Assembly: GCA_949840775.1 (NCBI GenBank) | Contig: CATKXO010000010.1 | Location: 1 to 64,000 of the forward strand | Direction of reading: 5' to 3' | DNA: 64,000 nucleotides | From: an uncultured bacterium | GTDB lineage: Bacteria > Bacillota > Clostridia > Oscillospirales > Oscillospiraceae | Translations under genes and position numbers: made by a program | Shown: piece after piece, positions 26,801 to 34,706 of the stretch | Layout of the letters: each line of letters starts with the position of its first letter | Position numbering within the stretch: position 1 is the first letter of the stretch | Notes under the pieces: generated by a model | What the model saw: the letters and a program-made list of their open reading frames with translations, nothing else | Database searches by the model: none | What the model was told of the DNA's origin: nothing

Positions 26801-26928
26801 GCCTCCATGTCGGGCAGGAGGGCCAGCTGCAGCCGGGTGGTGAAGACCACGCCGAAAATGGAGATCATAATCACCGCCATAAGGGTGGTGACCTTGTGCT
26901 TGATGCAGAATTTTGCGATATTATTCAC
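23806..26928 (-). CDS. RND-family efflux pump (AcrB/MMPL-type permease)
   Basis: The 1040-residue inner-membrane pump has full family length and a two-fold repeat: a helix at the N terminus, a large extracytoplasmic domain (about 35-330), a six-helix block, a second large loop (about 560-850) and a final block of helices. The proton-relay region reads GVGMIVDNSIVVLENIYR, as in hydrophobe/amphiphile RND pumps. Gln/Asn-rich porter motifs are present. It is the last gene of the TetR, TolC-like, HlyD-like, RND operon and starts 5 bp after the adaptor stop. Drug, bile-salt or lipid export is possible; the substrate is not predictable. Confidence 0.93.
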   Translation of the reverse strand: MNNIAKFCIKHKVTTLMAVIMISIFGVVFTTRLQLALLPDMEAPAALVMCYYNGASPSDMEELVTRPLESAIMSVSGVDGVQSTSSDGVSQLQITYVEGTNLDIAATKLREQFDRLSLPDGAMEPIIVNINIGDLMPSALIALQGEDLASVQALAEDTVSPALERIDGVAQVTVSGGITQQIAVEVDPTRAAGFGLSNSYIAQMLAADNLLYPGGDMHNGTQTLTVTTDAKFQTVEDVANLILPLQTGGTVRLSEVASVSLETDDPEAIAKTGGAACVVLQVSKQSGANEVATADAVVEEMEKLHAKNGAIAYTVLYTASDYINMAVNAAVQNIIMGVILAAVVVFLFLRRWGATATIAVSMPVCILTVFVLMNVFHLTLNMMSLGGIAMGVGMIVDNSIVVLENIYRYSAEGHSRMESCVEGTKEVFTSLTASTLTTVAVFLPLGLTGGMAGMLFDDFCLTISFLILGSLVIAITLVPLLCWFLLDEKKVHQHALKKAEKKAKRHAEGKAGLGQRLNEIYTRLLGYFVRHLWVGMLASVGLVAVFIIACMNTKMVLMPSMDQGMVSIDVSTPIGSEVKDTAAIADRIVDLAMENIPELESVYHITQPESSNVNLVLTDKEKRDRSCDDIAQVMRELVQDIAGCEITITASDMTAMLGSGADISVDITGTDYDTLVMIAHDLAGQISRLPDAVDVSTSEAKEVEQVTVTMNREAASQYGLTAASVGAAVRSELSGSTATTVTINNKELDVVVRGDGKAAASLDALKSMAIPSAFGGTVPLSAVADVNIELAPQSIIRVNQSRQISVTGDTISGDTTAITREISKILDGYTLPDGYAVAISGAYEDMMDSFGDLLLALVVALGLVYFVLASQFESFVMPVIVMMILPVAFTGALFALPLTGRDLSMISLVALIMLAGTVVNSSIILVDYIRHRREQGESRVDAILHACPLRVRPVLMTTLTTILALVPMALGLAEGAAEMMSDMSITMISGMVISTVITLLFTPVYYSVIDDLSHIFSRKKKKGEPPAQPPAEEAVPATAE

Positions 26929-26933
26929 CGGCC

Positions 26934-28121
26934 TCAGTCCTCCCCGGATACAATGCGCACCGCATCGCCGTCAGACAGGTAGGCCTGGCCCACCGTTACC
27001 AGCATGTCCCCGGCCTTCAGGCCGGAGGTCACCTCGGTGACGCCGTTGCCTGTCAGTCCGGTGGCGATGGCCACATAGCGGGCGGTGCCGTTGGTCTCTG
27101 CGATGTTGTCCGCCACAAAGACATACTGCTGCCCGTTGCTGGTGAGAATGGCCTCGGTGGGGATGACGATGGTGTCGGCGGAGGTGTTAGTGCGGAAGGA
27201 GACATCGGCGAACATGCCGGACAGCAGGCCGGGCACATCCTCGTTGATGGAGACGGTGACGCTGTACAGCTTGGTCTGCATGTTGGCGGCCAGGTCGATG
27301 CTCTTGATGGTGCCCACCACGTCAACGCCCAGGGAGCTGATGGACACGTCCGCCTCGTCCCCCCGGGCCAGCTTGGGCACCAGGGCCTCGGACACGGAGA
27401 CGGCCACCTCCATCCGGTCCACCCCGTCGATAACAGCCACCGGGGCGGAGGCGGAGACAAATCCCCCCTCTGCGGCGTTCAGGGAGATGATGGTGCCGTC
27501 GATGGGGGCAATGACGTTGCCCTTGGCGTCCACGTTCTCCAGTACGGACCCCAGCTGCTCCACGTTGGACTTGTAGCTCTGCATCCCGGCCTCCAGCTGG
27601 GCCAGGGTGGAGGTGCGCTGGGCCTGGGCGGTTTGAAGGGACAGCTCCGCCTGGTCAATCTCCAGCTGAGAGGCGGCCCCAATCTCAAACAGGGCTTTCA
27701 GGTCGCTGACGTTTTTCTCCGCCAGCTCGATCTGCTTGTCGAAGATGGCCGCCTGGTCCCGGTAGCTCTGGGCGGCGGAGGTGTAACTGATGTTGGCGGC
27801 GTTGTAGGAGGACAGGGTGCTGGCCAGGTCCAGGGCGCACAGAGTCTGCCCGGCGGTGACGGTGTCCCCCACCTCCACGTAGACGGCCAGGCACTGGGCG
27901 TTGGTCATCACGAAGACGGACTCCTGCCCGTCGGTGACCACCCGGCCGGACACCTTGTTCTCGGTGGAGATGGTATCGACTGTGACCTCCCGGACCTGGA
28001 CGGCCACCCCGGCCGGGGCGCTGTCCTGGGAGGTGCTCTCCCCGCCGCCGGACTGGCAGGCGGTCAGGCCCAGCGTCAGGGCGGCGGCCAGGGCCAGGGA
28101 AAAGATTTGTTTCAGCTTCAT
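26934..28121 (-). CDS. HlyD/AcrA-type membrane fusion protein, lipoprotein
   Basis: The 395-residue adaptor has a lipoprotein signal (LTLGLTAC, Cys22) and a Ser/Gly linker. The layout is AcrA-like: a barrel-sandwich half (VYVEVGDTVTAGQTLCALD), a coiled-coil hairpin (about 110-205), a second barrel-sandwich half (GNVIAPIDGTIISLNAAEGGFVS) and beta domains to the end. It should be anchored to the outer face of the cytoplasmic membrane and link the RND pump to its partner. It lies 18 bp after the TolC-like gene. Confidence 0.92.
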   Translation of the reverse strand: MKLKQIFSLALAAALTLGLTACQSGGGESTSQDSAPAGVAVQVREVTVDTISTENKVSGRVVTDGQESVFVMTNAQCLAVYVEVGDTVTAGQTLCALDLASTLSSYNAANISYTSAAQSYRDQAAIFDKQIELAEKNVSDLKALFEIGAASQLEIDQAELSLQTAQAQRTSTLAQLEAGMQSYKSNVEQLGSVLENVDAKGNVIAPIDGTIISLNAAEGGFVSASAPVAVIDGVDRMEVAVSVSEALVPKLARGDEADVSISSLGVDVVGTIKSIDLAANMQTKLYSVTVSINEDVPGLLSGMFADVSFRTNTSADTIVIPTEAILTSNGQQYVFVADNIAETNGTARYVAIATGLTGNGVTEVTSGLKAGDMLVTVGQAYLSDGDAVRIVSGED

Positions 28122-28139
28122 GGATCGGTCTCCTTTAAT

Positions 28140-29531
28140 TTAATTCATGATGCCGTAGTCCACGGCCCAGCGGTAGGTGTTCCAGGCGGAGAACAGGTCG
28201 TTTTCCGCCCCGGCCACCTTCTCTCTGGCCTCTTTCAGTTTGTCCTCCGCCTCCAGCAGCTTGTTTTGTGACAAGCTGCCCTGGCTCTGCTTCAGCTGAG
28301 CTGCGGCGTAGTTGTCCTGCTCCACCGCCAAGGCGGTTTTGGAGGCGTCCAGAATCTGCTGGTAGTCCTTCACCTTCAGGTAGAGATTGCGCAGGCCCAG
28401 CTCAAAGCTCTGGACGGTGTTGTCGTAGGTATACTTGGCGGAGTAGTAGGTGTGCCGGGCCTGCTGGTAGGACCGGTCGTTGGCCATGTAGGTCTGGCCA
28501 TAGTCCCCCCCGTGATTGTTGTACTCCTTCCGGGCGTCCTTGTAGGTCTCGGTGGCGTCATACAGGTCCCAGCTGTTCTCCTTTGCGGTCTCCAGGTCCT
28601 GCTCCAGGTCCATGCTGTCCACCTCCTCCCGACTGACGGCGGGGAGGGAGGCCAGGGAGATTCTTCCGGTGATATCTGCCCCGATGAGCAGTTCCAGCTG
28701 GCCCTTATAGGTATTCAGGTTCATCCGCAGGGTGGACAGGCCGCTGTCCAGGGCGGCCCGGCCCGACCTGGCCTGCTTCACCGTCATGGAGGAGATATGT
28801 CCCAGCTCATAGCGCAGGTCCAGCTCGGTGAGCTGCCGGTCCAGGGCGGCCAGCTGCCGCTCCAGCCCGTCCTCCTGGAGCTCCATGGCGGCCAGGGCGA
28901 TGTAGGTGGCCTCTCCGGCCATGATGATCTGGTTCTGAAGGCTTTTCAGCTGGCGGACGGTGACGGCGTTGTCCTCCTGCATGTCGCCCTCCTTGATGGC
29001 GTCGAACTGCTTGCGGACGGCGTCGTAGGCGCTGTCAAGCTGGTCATAGGCGCTGTGGTACTCGTAGCCGTCCATATACTTGGACATCAGCACCAGGCTC
29101 CACTGGGTCTTGGCAATCTCGTTGAGCTGCTCCCGCAGCTGTTCCTTCAGCTTGTCGTAATCCAGCTCCTCGATCATGTCGATGCTCTCCTGGAGGGCCA
29201 GCACCTGGAGGTTGCCCTCGTGCATCCGGCGGTTCAGGTTGCCGAAGGAGAGGGAACCCACCGGGTCGGGTATGTACTCCTCCGCAGGAGGATCATCAGA
29301 GGTCTCCGGGGCAGCCTCCCCCTCCGCCTCTTCCCCGGCGGGCTCTGCGGGCTGGGCCTCCGATTCCCCGGCGGGAGCGGGAGGGCCGCTCTCATCTGCC
29401 GCCGCCGGTTCCGTCTGGGCCGCAGCGGCCGCCGGCGCGGACGGGTCCCCCTCCGCCGCCAGGGCGGTGGCGCCCAGCAGGGACAGGGCCAGCGCCGCCG
29501 TCAGCAGCAGGGCCGTGGTTCGTTGTTTCAT
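28140..29531 (-). CDS. TolC-family-like secreted coiled-coil protein
   Basis: The 463-residue protein has a Sec signal peptide (1-25), a low-complexity Ala/Pro/Glu linker (about 27-92) and then long alpha-helices to the C terminus. These are arranged as two repeats with LRYELGHISSMTVKQARSG and the later AQLKQSQGSLSQNKLLEAEDKLKEA, matching the paired helical motifs of TolC-type efflux proteins. No beta-barrel strands are evident. In a bacterium with one membrane it cannot form an outer-membrane channel. A wall-spanning extension of the adaptor is a reasonable guess. It overlaps the tetR stop by 4 bp. Confidence 0.78.
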   Translation of the reverse strand: MKQRTTALLLTAALALSLLGATALAAEGDPSAPAAAAAQTEPAAADESGPPAPAGESEAQPAEPAGEEAEGEAAPETSDDPPAEEYIPDPVGSLSFGNLNRRMHEGNLQVLALQESIDMIEELDYDKLKEQLREQLNEIAKTQWSLVLMSKYMDGYEYHSAYDQLDSAYDAVRKQFDAIKEGDMQEDNAVTVRQLKSLQNQIIMAGEATYIALAAMELQEDGLERQLAALDRQLTELDLRYELGHISSMTVKQARSGRAALDSGLSTLRMNLNTYKGQLELLIGADITGRISLASLPAVSREEVDSMDLEQDLETAKENSWDLYDATETYKDARKEYNNHGGDYGQTYMANDRSYQQARHTYYSAKYTYDNTVQSFELGLRNLYLKVKDYQQILDASKTALAVEQDNYAAAQLKQSQGSLSQNKLLEAEDKLKEAREKVAGAENDLFSAWNTYRWAVDYGIMN

Positions 29532-30154
29532 AGGGGTTCCTCCTTATATCCGTCTGCCGCCCCGCCGTGGCGGAGCAGGTCTGTTCTCAGTTTGATCCTC
29601 TCCCGAACCTGGGGAACGCAGGCCGGATTCTGCAAGGTCTCCACAATGGCGAAGGCCAGCACCGCACAGGTCATGTGAAAGACCTGGTCGGCGTACTCCC
29701 GGCTGGGTTCCCGCAGCCTGGCCGGGTCCACCGCCTCCCACAGCGGGTCGGGCAGAAACTGCATGGGCCCGCCCATAAAGCTCTGCATGTCCATCCCCTC
29801 GTTCAGCCGTACGATCTTGATAAACTGGCAGAGCATGGGGTCGGTATGTCCCTGCTGGCCGATAAAGCGGCCGTAGGCCAGCAGGGGGAGGGCAAACAGG
29901 TCGCCCTTCGCTTCCATGAGAATGTTCCGCAGCAGGGAGATGAAGTACTCCCGCATATCCTCCAGTAAGTAGCGGATCAGGTCCTCCTTGTCCTCGAAAT
30001 ACTGGTAAAAGCTGCCCCGGGGAATGTGGGCGGCGGCGATAATCCGGTTGATGGACGCATCGGCGAAGCGTACCCGGGTCAGTTCGGCCCAGCTGGCGTC
30101 AATCAGCCGCTTTCGCTTTTCCTCCGGCAATCGAAAAAATGTTGCGGTGGGCAC
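29528..30154 (-). CDS. TetR-family repressor of the RND efflux operon
   Basis: The 208-residue regulator has an N-terminal TetR helix-turn-helix (about 8-55: RLIDASWAELTRVRFADASINRIIAAAHIPRGSFYQYFEDKEDL) and a larger helical ligand-binding domain. I chose the GTG at 30154 because AGGAGGG is 5 bp upstream. It is the first gene of the efflux operon and overlaps the next gene (ATGA). Two palindromes of type TGACAG..TGTC lie between its consensus promoter and its start, implying autorepression together with the pump, relieved by a pump substrate. Confidence 0.9.
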   Translation of the reverse strand: MPTATFFRLPEEKRKRLIDASWAELTRVRFADASINRIIAAAHIPRGSFYQYFEDKEDLIRYLLEDMREYFISLLRNILMEAKGDLFALPLLAYGRFIGQQGHTDPMLCQFIKIVRLNEGMDMQSFMGGPMQFLPDPLWEAVDPARLREPSREYADQVFHMTCAVLAFAIVETLQNPACVPQVRERIKLRTDLLRHGGAADGYKEEPL

Positions 30155-30170
30155 AGTCTCCCTCCTCTTG

Positions 30171-30201
30171 TGACAGATTGTCGCAATGTGACAGGCTGTC
30201 A
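30171..30201. promoter_or_regulatory. Tandem TetR operator palindromes
   Basis: TGACAGGCTGTCA (30189-30201) is a perfect palindrome and TGACAGATTGTCG (30171-30183) a near copy, with 18 bp between their starts. A further half-site lies at 30224-30232. They sit just downstream of the -10 box of the tetR promoter. Confidence 0.75.
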
Positions 30202-30204
30202 TGT

Positions 30205-30233
30205 ATTATACAAAAGGCGCTTCAGGCTGTCAA
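30205..30233 (-). promoter_or_regulatory. Consensus sigma-A promoter of the efflux operon
   Basis: On the minus strand, TTGACA (30228-30233) and TATAAT (30205-30210) are exactly consensus and 17 bp apart. Such a strong promoter fits an operon held off by a repressor. Confidence 0.88.
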
Positions 30234-30324
30234 GCCAAGAAGTGTGAAACTTTTGTTAAAATGCCGCAGAAGAAAAAGGTGCCGTTTTCCTCCAACAAAC
30301 TCCCGAAGGATTTGGAAAAAATAC

Positions 30325-30351
30325 TGCTCCCGCCCACTGGGGGCGGAAGCA
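30325..30351 (-). terminator. Intrinsic terminator of the glycan operon
   Basis: On the minus strand, TGCTTCCGCCC and GGGCGGGAGCA pair (one G-T) around a CCAGT loop, followed by GTATTTTTT. It is 70 bp after the kduD stop. Confidence 0.82.
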
Positions 30352-30419
30352 GCAGAGAGGGTTTTATCGCGTGTAAATGATCGCAGGTCCATGGGGTGGG
30401 GCTCTCGGTGTACGCTCCA

Positions 30420-31220
30420 CTACGGCTGCTTGCCGATGTAGGCCAGGATGCCGCCGTCCACATAGAGGATGTGGCCGTTGACGAAGTTGGAGGCGTCGGA
30501 GGCCAGGAAGACCGCCGGGCCCATCAGGTCCTCCGGGTCCCCCCAGCGGCCCGCCGGGGTCTTGGAGACGATGAACTGGTCGAAGGGGTGGCGGCTGCCG
30601 TCGGGCTGGCGCTCCCGGAGGGGGGCGGTCTGGGGGGTGGCGATGTAGCCGGGGCCGATGCCGTTGCACTGGATGTTGGCCCCGCCGTACTCGGAGCAGA
30701 TGTTCCTTGTGAGCATCTTCAGCCCGCCCTTGGCGGCGGCGTAGGCGGAGACGGTCTCCCGGCCCAGCTCGCTCATCATGGAGCAAATGTTGATGATCTT
30801 GCCGTGGCCCTTTTTCACCATACCGGGGATGACCGCCTTGGCGCAGATGAAGGGACCGATGAGGTCGATGTCCACCACTTGGCGGAAGTCCTCCGCGCTC
30901 ATCTCCGTCATGGGGATGCGCTTGATGATGCCGGCGTTGTTTACCAGAATGTCCACGCCCCCCAGCTCGACCTCGATTTTGCCCACCAGCTCGGTCACCT
31001 GAGTCTCGTCGGTGACATCGGCGATGTAGCCGTGGGCGTCAATCCCCTTGGCGGCGTAGTCGGCCAGGGCCTTGTCCAGGTTGGACTGGGAACGGCAGTT
31101 GAAGGCAATTTTCGCCCCTGCCCCGGCCAGGGCCTCGGCGATGGCAAAGCCGATGCCGTAGGCCCCGCCGGTGACCAGGGCGGTCTTGCCCTCCAGGGAG
31201 AACAGCTTCTGCATATCCAT
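30420..31220 (-). CDS. kduD: 2-deoxy-D-gluconate 3-dehydrogenase type SDR (KduD)
   Basis: The 266-residue short-chain dehydrogenase has the nucleotide motif TGGAYGIG (17-24), NNAG near 93-96, a conserved Ser in NICSMMS and the catalytic YAAAK. KduD reduces 2,5-diketo-3-deoxygluconate to 2-keto-3-deoxygluconate (KDG). I chose the ATG at 31220 because AAAGGAG precedes it at good spacing. It follows kduI by 23 bp, the classical pair for using unsaturated uronates. Gluconate 5-dehydrogenase is a close alternative by sequence, but the neighbour decides for KduD. Confidence 0.9.
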   Translation of the reverse strand: MDMQKLFSLEGKTALVTGGAYGIGFAIAEALAGAGAKIAFNCRSQSNLDKALADYAAKGIDAHGYIADVTDETQVTELVGKIEVELGGVDILVNNAGIIKRIPMTEMSAEDFRQVVDIDLIGPFICAKAVIPGMVKKGHGKIINICSMMSELGRETVSAYAAAKGGLKMLTRNICSEYGGANIQCNGIGPGYIATPQTAPLRERQPDGSRHPFDQFIVSKTPAGRWGDPEDLMGPAVFLASDASNFVNGHILYVDGGILAYIGKQP

Positions 31221-31243
31221 TTGATACACTCCTTTCGGGCGTT

Positions 31244-32086
31244 TTATTTCAGTTCGGTGGTGGGGATAACGTCCATGTCGTCAAAAGCCTGATTTTCCCC
31301 GCCCATGGCCCAGATAAAGGTGTAGCTGGCGGTGCCCGCCCCGGCGTGAATGGACCAGGAGGGGGAAATCACGGCCTGCTCGTTTTTCATGACGATGTGC
31401 CGGGTCTCCTGGCCCTGGCCCATCATGTGGAAGACTACTTGGTCCTCCGGGACCTCGAAGTACATATAGACCTCCATCCGCCGCTCGTGGGTGTGGGCGG
31501 GCATGGTGTTCCACACGCTGCCGCTCTCCAGCACCGTCATGCCCATGGACAGCTGGCAGGTTTTCAGCACGTCGGGGTGGATGAACTGGTTGATGACCCG
31601 CTTGTTGGAGGTGGCGGCGTCGCCCAGGGGCTTCTTGGCGGCGTCGGCCAGTTTGAGCAGCCGGGTCTCATAGCTGCGGTGGGCGGGGGCGGATACCATG
31701 TAGAACTTGGCGGGCTTTTCCGGGTCCGCGCTGGCAAAGAGCACCTCCCTGGCCCCCATGGTGATATAGAGGCAGTCTTTGTACCCCAGCTCGTAGACGG
31801 TGCCGTCCACGGTGACCGTCCCGGCGCCGCCGATGTTGAACATGCCCACCTCCCGGCGCTCCAGGAAATAGTGGGTGCCGAAGTTGGCCCACACGTCGAT
31901 GCCCTTGTCGATGGAGACAGACTCCTTTACGGGCATACAGCCCAGGGTAACCATCCGGTCCACGTGGCTGTACACGGCCACCACCTGGTCGGGCCGGTAC
32001 AGGTTCTCGACCAAAAACTCGTCCCGCAGCTCCTGGGTGGTGTAGCGCTTTACGTCGTTGGGATGGGCGGAATAGCGGATATCCAT
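31244..32086 (-). CDS. kduI: 5-dehydro-4-deoxy-D-glucuronate isomerase (KduI)
   Basis: The 280-residue cupin-type zinc isomerase converts the ring-opened unsaturated uronate (5-keto-4-deoxyuronate) to 2,5-diketo-3-deoxygluconate. Signatures include the N terminus RYSAHPNDVKRYTTQELRDEFL, FNIGGAGTV, the AHTHERRMEVYMYF block with the His and Glu zinc ligands, and SWSIHAGAGTASYTFIWAMGGEN with the last His. Its length fits the family. It feeds KduD immediately downstream and would receive the product of the GH88 enzyme encoded upstream in the same operon. Confidence 0.96.
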   Translation of the reverse strand: MDIRYSAHPNDVKRYTTQELRDEFLVENLYRPDQVVAVYSHVDRMVTLGCMPVKESVSIDKGIDVWANFGTHYFLERREVGMFNIGGAGTVTVDGTVYELGYKDCLYITMGAREVLFASADPEKPAKFYMVSAPAHRSYETRLLKLADAAKKPLGDAATSNKRVINQFIHPDVLKTCQLSMGMTVLESGSVWNTMPAHTHERRMEVYMYFEVPEDQVVFHMMGQGQETRHIVMKNEQAVISPSWSIHAGAGTASYTFIWAMGGENQAFDDMDVIPTTELK

Positions 32087-32117
32087 AACAAAACCTCCTG
32101 ACGGTAAAAATAATAGA

Positions 32118-32135
32118 GCCGCCGCTTTCGGCGGC
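32118..32135 (-). terminator. Hairpin with T-rich tail inside the glycan operon
   Basis: On the minus strand, GCCGCCG, AAAG and CGGCGGC form a short stem followed by TCTATTATTTTTACC, just ahead of kduI. It may lower or process transcription between the upstream enzymes and kduI. Confidence 0.5.
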
Positions 32136-32146
32136 CCGGCAGTTGA

Positions 32147-32950
32147 TTACAAAATTTCTGTGCCCCACGCTTCCAGCTGGGTAAGGGCCGGGAAGGGGGA
32201 GGGGTCCTCCGGGTCCTTGATGAGCCGCTCCACCACCAGCCAGTCTGCTGTGCGGGGCTCCATGTCCATGACCTGACGCTCCCCCGTTTTGACGAAGGCG
32301 GGCTCCAGCTGTGAGCCGTCGGAGAAGCGGACGGTGCAGCCCGTCCACCAGCTGTCGTGGGGAAAGTCCGCCCGGAGGGTGAAGACCAGCCGGTCCAGCC
32401 GGACGGGCCGGCCGAAGTCCAGGCGGAGGGCGGCGTTGGGGTCCCGGTTGATACCCCAGCTCTGGAAGGGCCAGCGGCCGTGGCAGTGGTTGGCGAAGCA
32501 GCCGTCGATGGCGTTCCGGGCGGCAAAGACCGATTCCCCCCGGGTCTCCACGTTGGCGCTGGCATGGGGGAAAAGCCCCCCGTTGTCGTGGCTGTCCAGC
32601 ACGTTCCGGGCCAGATTGCGGCGGGCGGCAATTTCCTCCTCCTCCGCCCGGCGGACCCACAGCAGATGCCGGTCCCCGGTGAAGGATTTGGGGGAGTAGC
32701 TGATCTTTTTCTCCCCGAAGGGGACGGCCAGGCGGAACTCCCCGGAGAGCCAGCCATAGGTCTCCCCCATGCTGTCCTCCAGCAGTGCCACCACAAAGCC
32801 GGGCCCGCCGTCCATGCGGATCACGTCCCCCTCCTCATAGGGGGCGTCGTACACCAGAGTGGCCCGGTCCGGGCCGGCGGCCTGGGCCTTGACCCGGCCG
32901 TCCGGACCGGTGATAAAGATGCGCAGTTCACCGCCCTTGGACGTATCCAT
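32147..32950 (-). CDS. Discoidin-like (putative carbohydrate-binding) cytoplasmic protein
   Basis: The 267-residue protein has two parts. Residues 1-110 are beta-rich without a clear match. Residues 110-267 resemble an F5/8C (discoidin) fold: SVFAARNAIDGCFANHCHGRWPFQSWGIN, ALRLDFGRPVRLDRLVFTLRADFPHD, VRFSDGSQ and a C-terminal PSPFPALTQLEAWG. There is no signal peptide. Such folds usually bind sugars, but a catalytic role cannot be excluded. It sits 21 bp after the DUF2264 gene in the glycan operon. I do not recognise a named family with certainty. Confidence 0.6.
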   Translation of the reverse strand: MDTSKGGELRIFITGPDGRVKAQAAGPDRATLVYDAPYEEGDVIRMDGGPGFVVALLEDSMGETYGWLSGEFRLAVPFGEKKISYSPKSFTGDRHLLWVRRAEEEEIAARRNLARNVLDSHDNGGLFPHASANVETRGESVFAARNAIDGCFANHCHGRWPFQSWGINRDPNAALRLDFGRPVRLDRLVFTLRADFPHDSWWTGCTVRFSDGSQLEPAFVKTGERQVMDMEPRTADWLVVERLIKDPEDPSPFPALTQLEAWGTEIL

Positions 32951-32971
32951 ACTGTATTCCTCCTTGCAAAT

Positions 32972-34705
32972 TCAACGCTTTGGAATATCCCCCGTCACCC
33001 AGGTCACCAGCCGGTGCTCCCCCGGCTCCAGGCGCCAGCGGATGGACGGGATGCGGGTGAGGGGGGAGAGCAGGTTGGTGTTAGGCCAGGGGGCGACAAG
33101 CAGGGGCTCCCCTCCGCCCTCCTCGCAGCGGATGGCGCTTATCCCCCAGGGGAACCGGGCAGCCACGCCATGGGCCTCCCATGCCACCATATCCCCGTGA
33201 TACCGCTGTCCGCCCGCCTCCGCCGGGACGGCGAAGCCGCCGTCCACCGCGTCGATGGGGCGGTCGTTGGTGATGCGGTACTCCCGCCGGTGGCTGGGGA
33301 AGGAGGGGGTCACGGTGACCTCCACCTCCACCCCCCGCAGAGGGGAGTAGCGCCGCCAGGTGTGGTCTGCCCCGATTTCAAAGTCGGCAAAGCCCCGCTG
33401 GGTGTGCCAGCGGTCCTCCCCCGCCTCGCTGACGGCCAGGCAGCAGTCGAAGGCCCCCTCCTCCAGGCTGTCCCCCCGGGGGACGGAGAAGCCGAACCGG
33501 CTGGAGTACACCAGCTTTTCGTACTTGGGCCCCACCTGTCCCAGCTGGCAGACGCAGCACTGCCCCGCCGGGAACAGCTGCACCTGTTCCCCGGACCGGG
33601 CAATGAGCATCCGGGCCTGGGGCAGGGGCCGCAGGGGCTCCAGGACGGGAATCTGCTCCTCTGAGCGCCAGAAGGGGTGCTCCTCCGGCAGGGCCAGACA
33701 CAGGAAGGCTTTCAGGGCCCAGTAGGGGGAGCCGGGGGCGTTGTAGTTTTCGCTCATGCACAGGTTGGGGTAGCCGTAGCCTACGGTGAGCAGGCCGTCG
33801 GAGGAAAAAATGGGCTGGGCGAACCAGTCCCGCAGATTGCCCAGTACCCGGGACTTCATAACCCCCCAGGGCAGCCCCTCCACCCCGGCGAAGGCCAGGG
33901 CGGAGAAAAAGGCGCACTGGCCAAAACGATAGGTCAGGCTCCGCCCGAAGGGCACCGCCCGGCCCCCGTCCTCAAACCAGTAGAGGTAATCCCGGGCGAA
34001 CCGGGCCGCCCGCTCCCGGAAGCGCCGGGCCCGGACCGGGTCCTCCTCTGCCATGAACCGGGCGTAAATCAGGCCGTAGTAATGCATCCCGAAGGGGACA
34101 TAGTAGTCCACCTGGGAGGGCTGGCCGTCGCAGTACCAGCCGCCGCCCAGATACCAGCTGTCCAGCTTGGACAGGTCCTCCTCCAGCTGGTCCCGGTTCC
34201 AGGGCCAGCCCAGGCGCCGGAAAGCGGCCTGGACCAGCACCCGGAAAAAGAGCCAGTTGTTCTGGGGCAGGGCCCGCCCCTCCGCACCGGACAGCCAGCG
34301 GTGGAGGTTTTGGGCCTCCTTGGGTGTAAATTCCATTTTCTCATGGCAGAGCATCAGTGTCAAGGCTATGGAGGCCATCTCCACGATTTTCTGGTCGCAG
34401 TCCCCCACCGGCCCCCAGCAGGCCGGGTGGTTGGGGTCGGCGCCGTTGACCAGCCCCTGGCGGAACAGGGGCAGCCAGTCCGCCCCGCCCCCCTGGCTCC
34501 ACAGGGGGGCCAGCCCCCACAGCATCCGGGAGAAAGCCTCCATATGGGCGGAGCTCTCCCCGTAGTGGGCGGCGAAGTCCCCCAGGTGGAGGCCGGTATA
34601 CCCCGCAGTAAAGCGTCCCCTCACCGGCTCCAGAATCTGGAGGAGGGCCCGCTCCACATCGTTCCGGGTGCGGAGGGGATTTTGAGACAAGTCAAAGCGT
34701 TCCAT
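32972..34705 (-). CDS. DUF2264-family protein, probable glycoside hydrolase
   Basis: The 577-residue cytoplasmic protein matches the DUF2264 layout: an N-terminal (alpha/alpha) barrel-like helical domain (LLQILEPVRGRFTAGYTGLHLG, DWLPLFRQGLVNGADPNHPACWGPVGDCDQKIVEMASIALTL, LSKLDSWYLGGGWYCDGQPSQVDYYVPFGMHYYGLIYA) and a C-terminal beta-sandwich. From memory, some relatives were placed in family GH154 with beta-glucuronidase activity; I could not check that. The ATG at 34705 is 1 bp after the GH88 stop, indicating tight coupling. The longer upstream frame lies inside that gene and is rejected. Confidence 0.8.
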   Translation of the reverse strand: MERFDLSQNPLRTRNDVERALLQILEPVRGRFTAGYTGLHLGDFAAHYGESSAHMEAFSRMLWGLAPLWSQGGGADWLPLFRQGLVNGADPNHPACWGPVGDCDQKIVEMASIALTLMLCHEKMEFTPKEAQNLHRWLSGAEGRALPQNNWLFFRVLVQAAFRRLGWPWNRDQLEEDLSKLDSWYLGGGWYCDGQPSQVDYYVPFGMHYYGLIYARFMAEEDPVRARRFRERAARFARDYLYWFEDGGRAVPFGRSLTYRFGQCAFFSALAFAGVEGLPWGVMKSRVLGNLRDWFAQPIFSSDGLLTVGYGYPNLCMSENYNAPGSPYWALKAFLCLALPEEHPFWRSEEQIPVLEPLRPLPQARMLIARSGEQVQLFPAGQCCVCQLGQVGPKYEKLVYSSRFGFSVPRGDSLEEGAFDCCLAVSEAGEDRWHTQRGFADFEIGADHTWRRYSPLRGVEVEVTVTPSFPSHRREYRITNDRPIDAVDGGFAVPAEAGGQRYHGDMVAWEAHGVAARFPWGISAIRCEEGGGEPLLVAPWPNTNLLSPLTRIPSIRWRLEPGEHRLVTWVTGDIPKR

Positions 34706-34706
34706 G

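Noticed and set aside
23800..26982. 1060-codon plus-strand open frame opposite the RND gene
   Set aside because: The Gly/His/Asp/Val-rich low-complexity translation lacks any conserved motif and follows the codon periodicity of the RND gene on the other strand.
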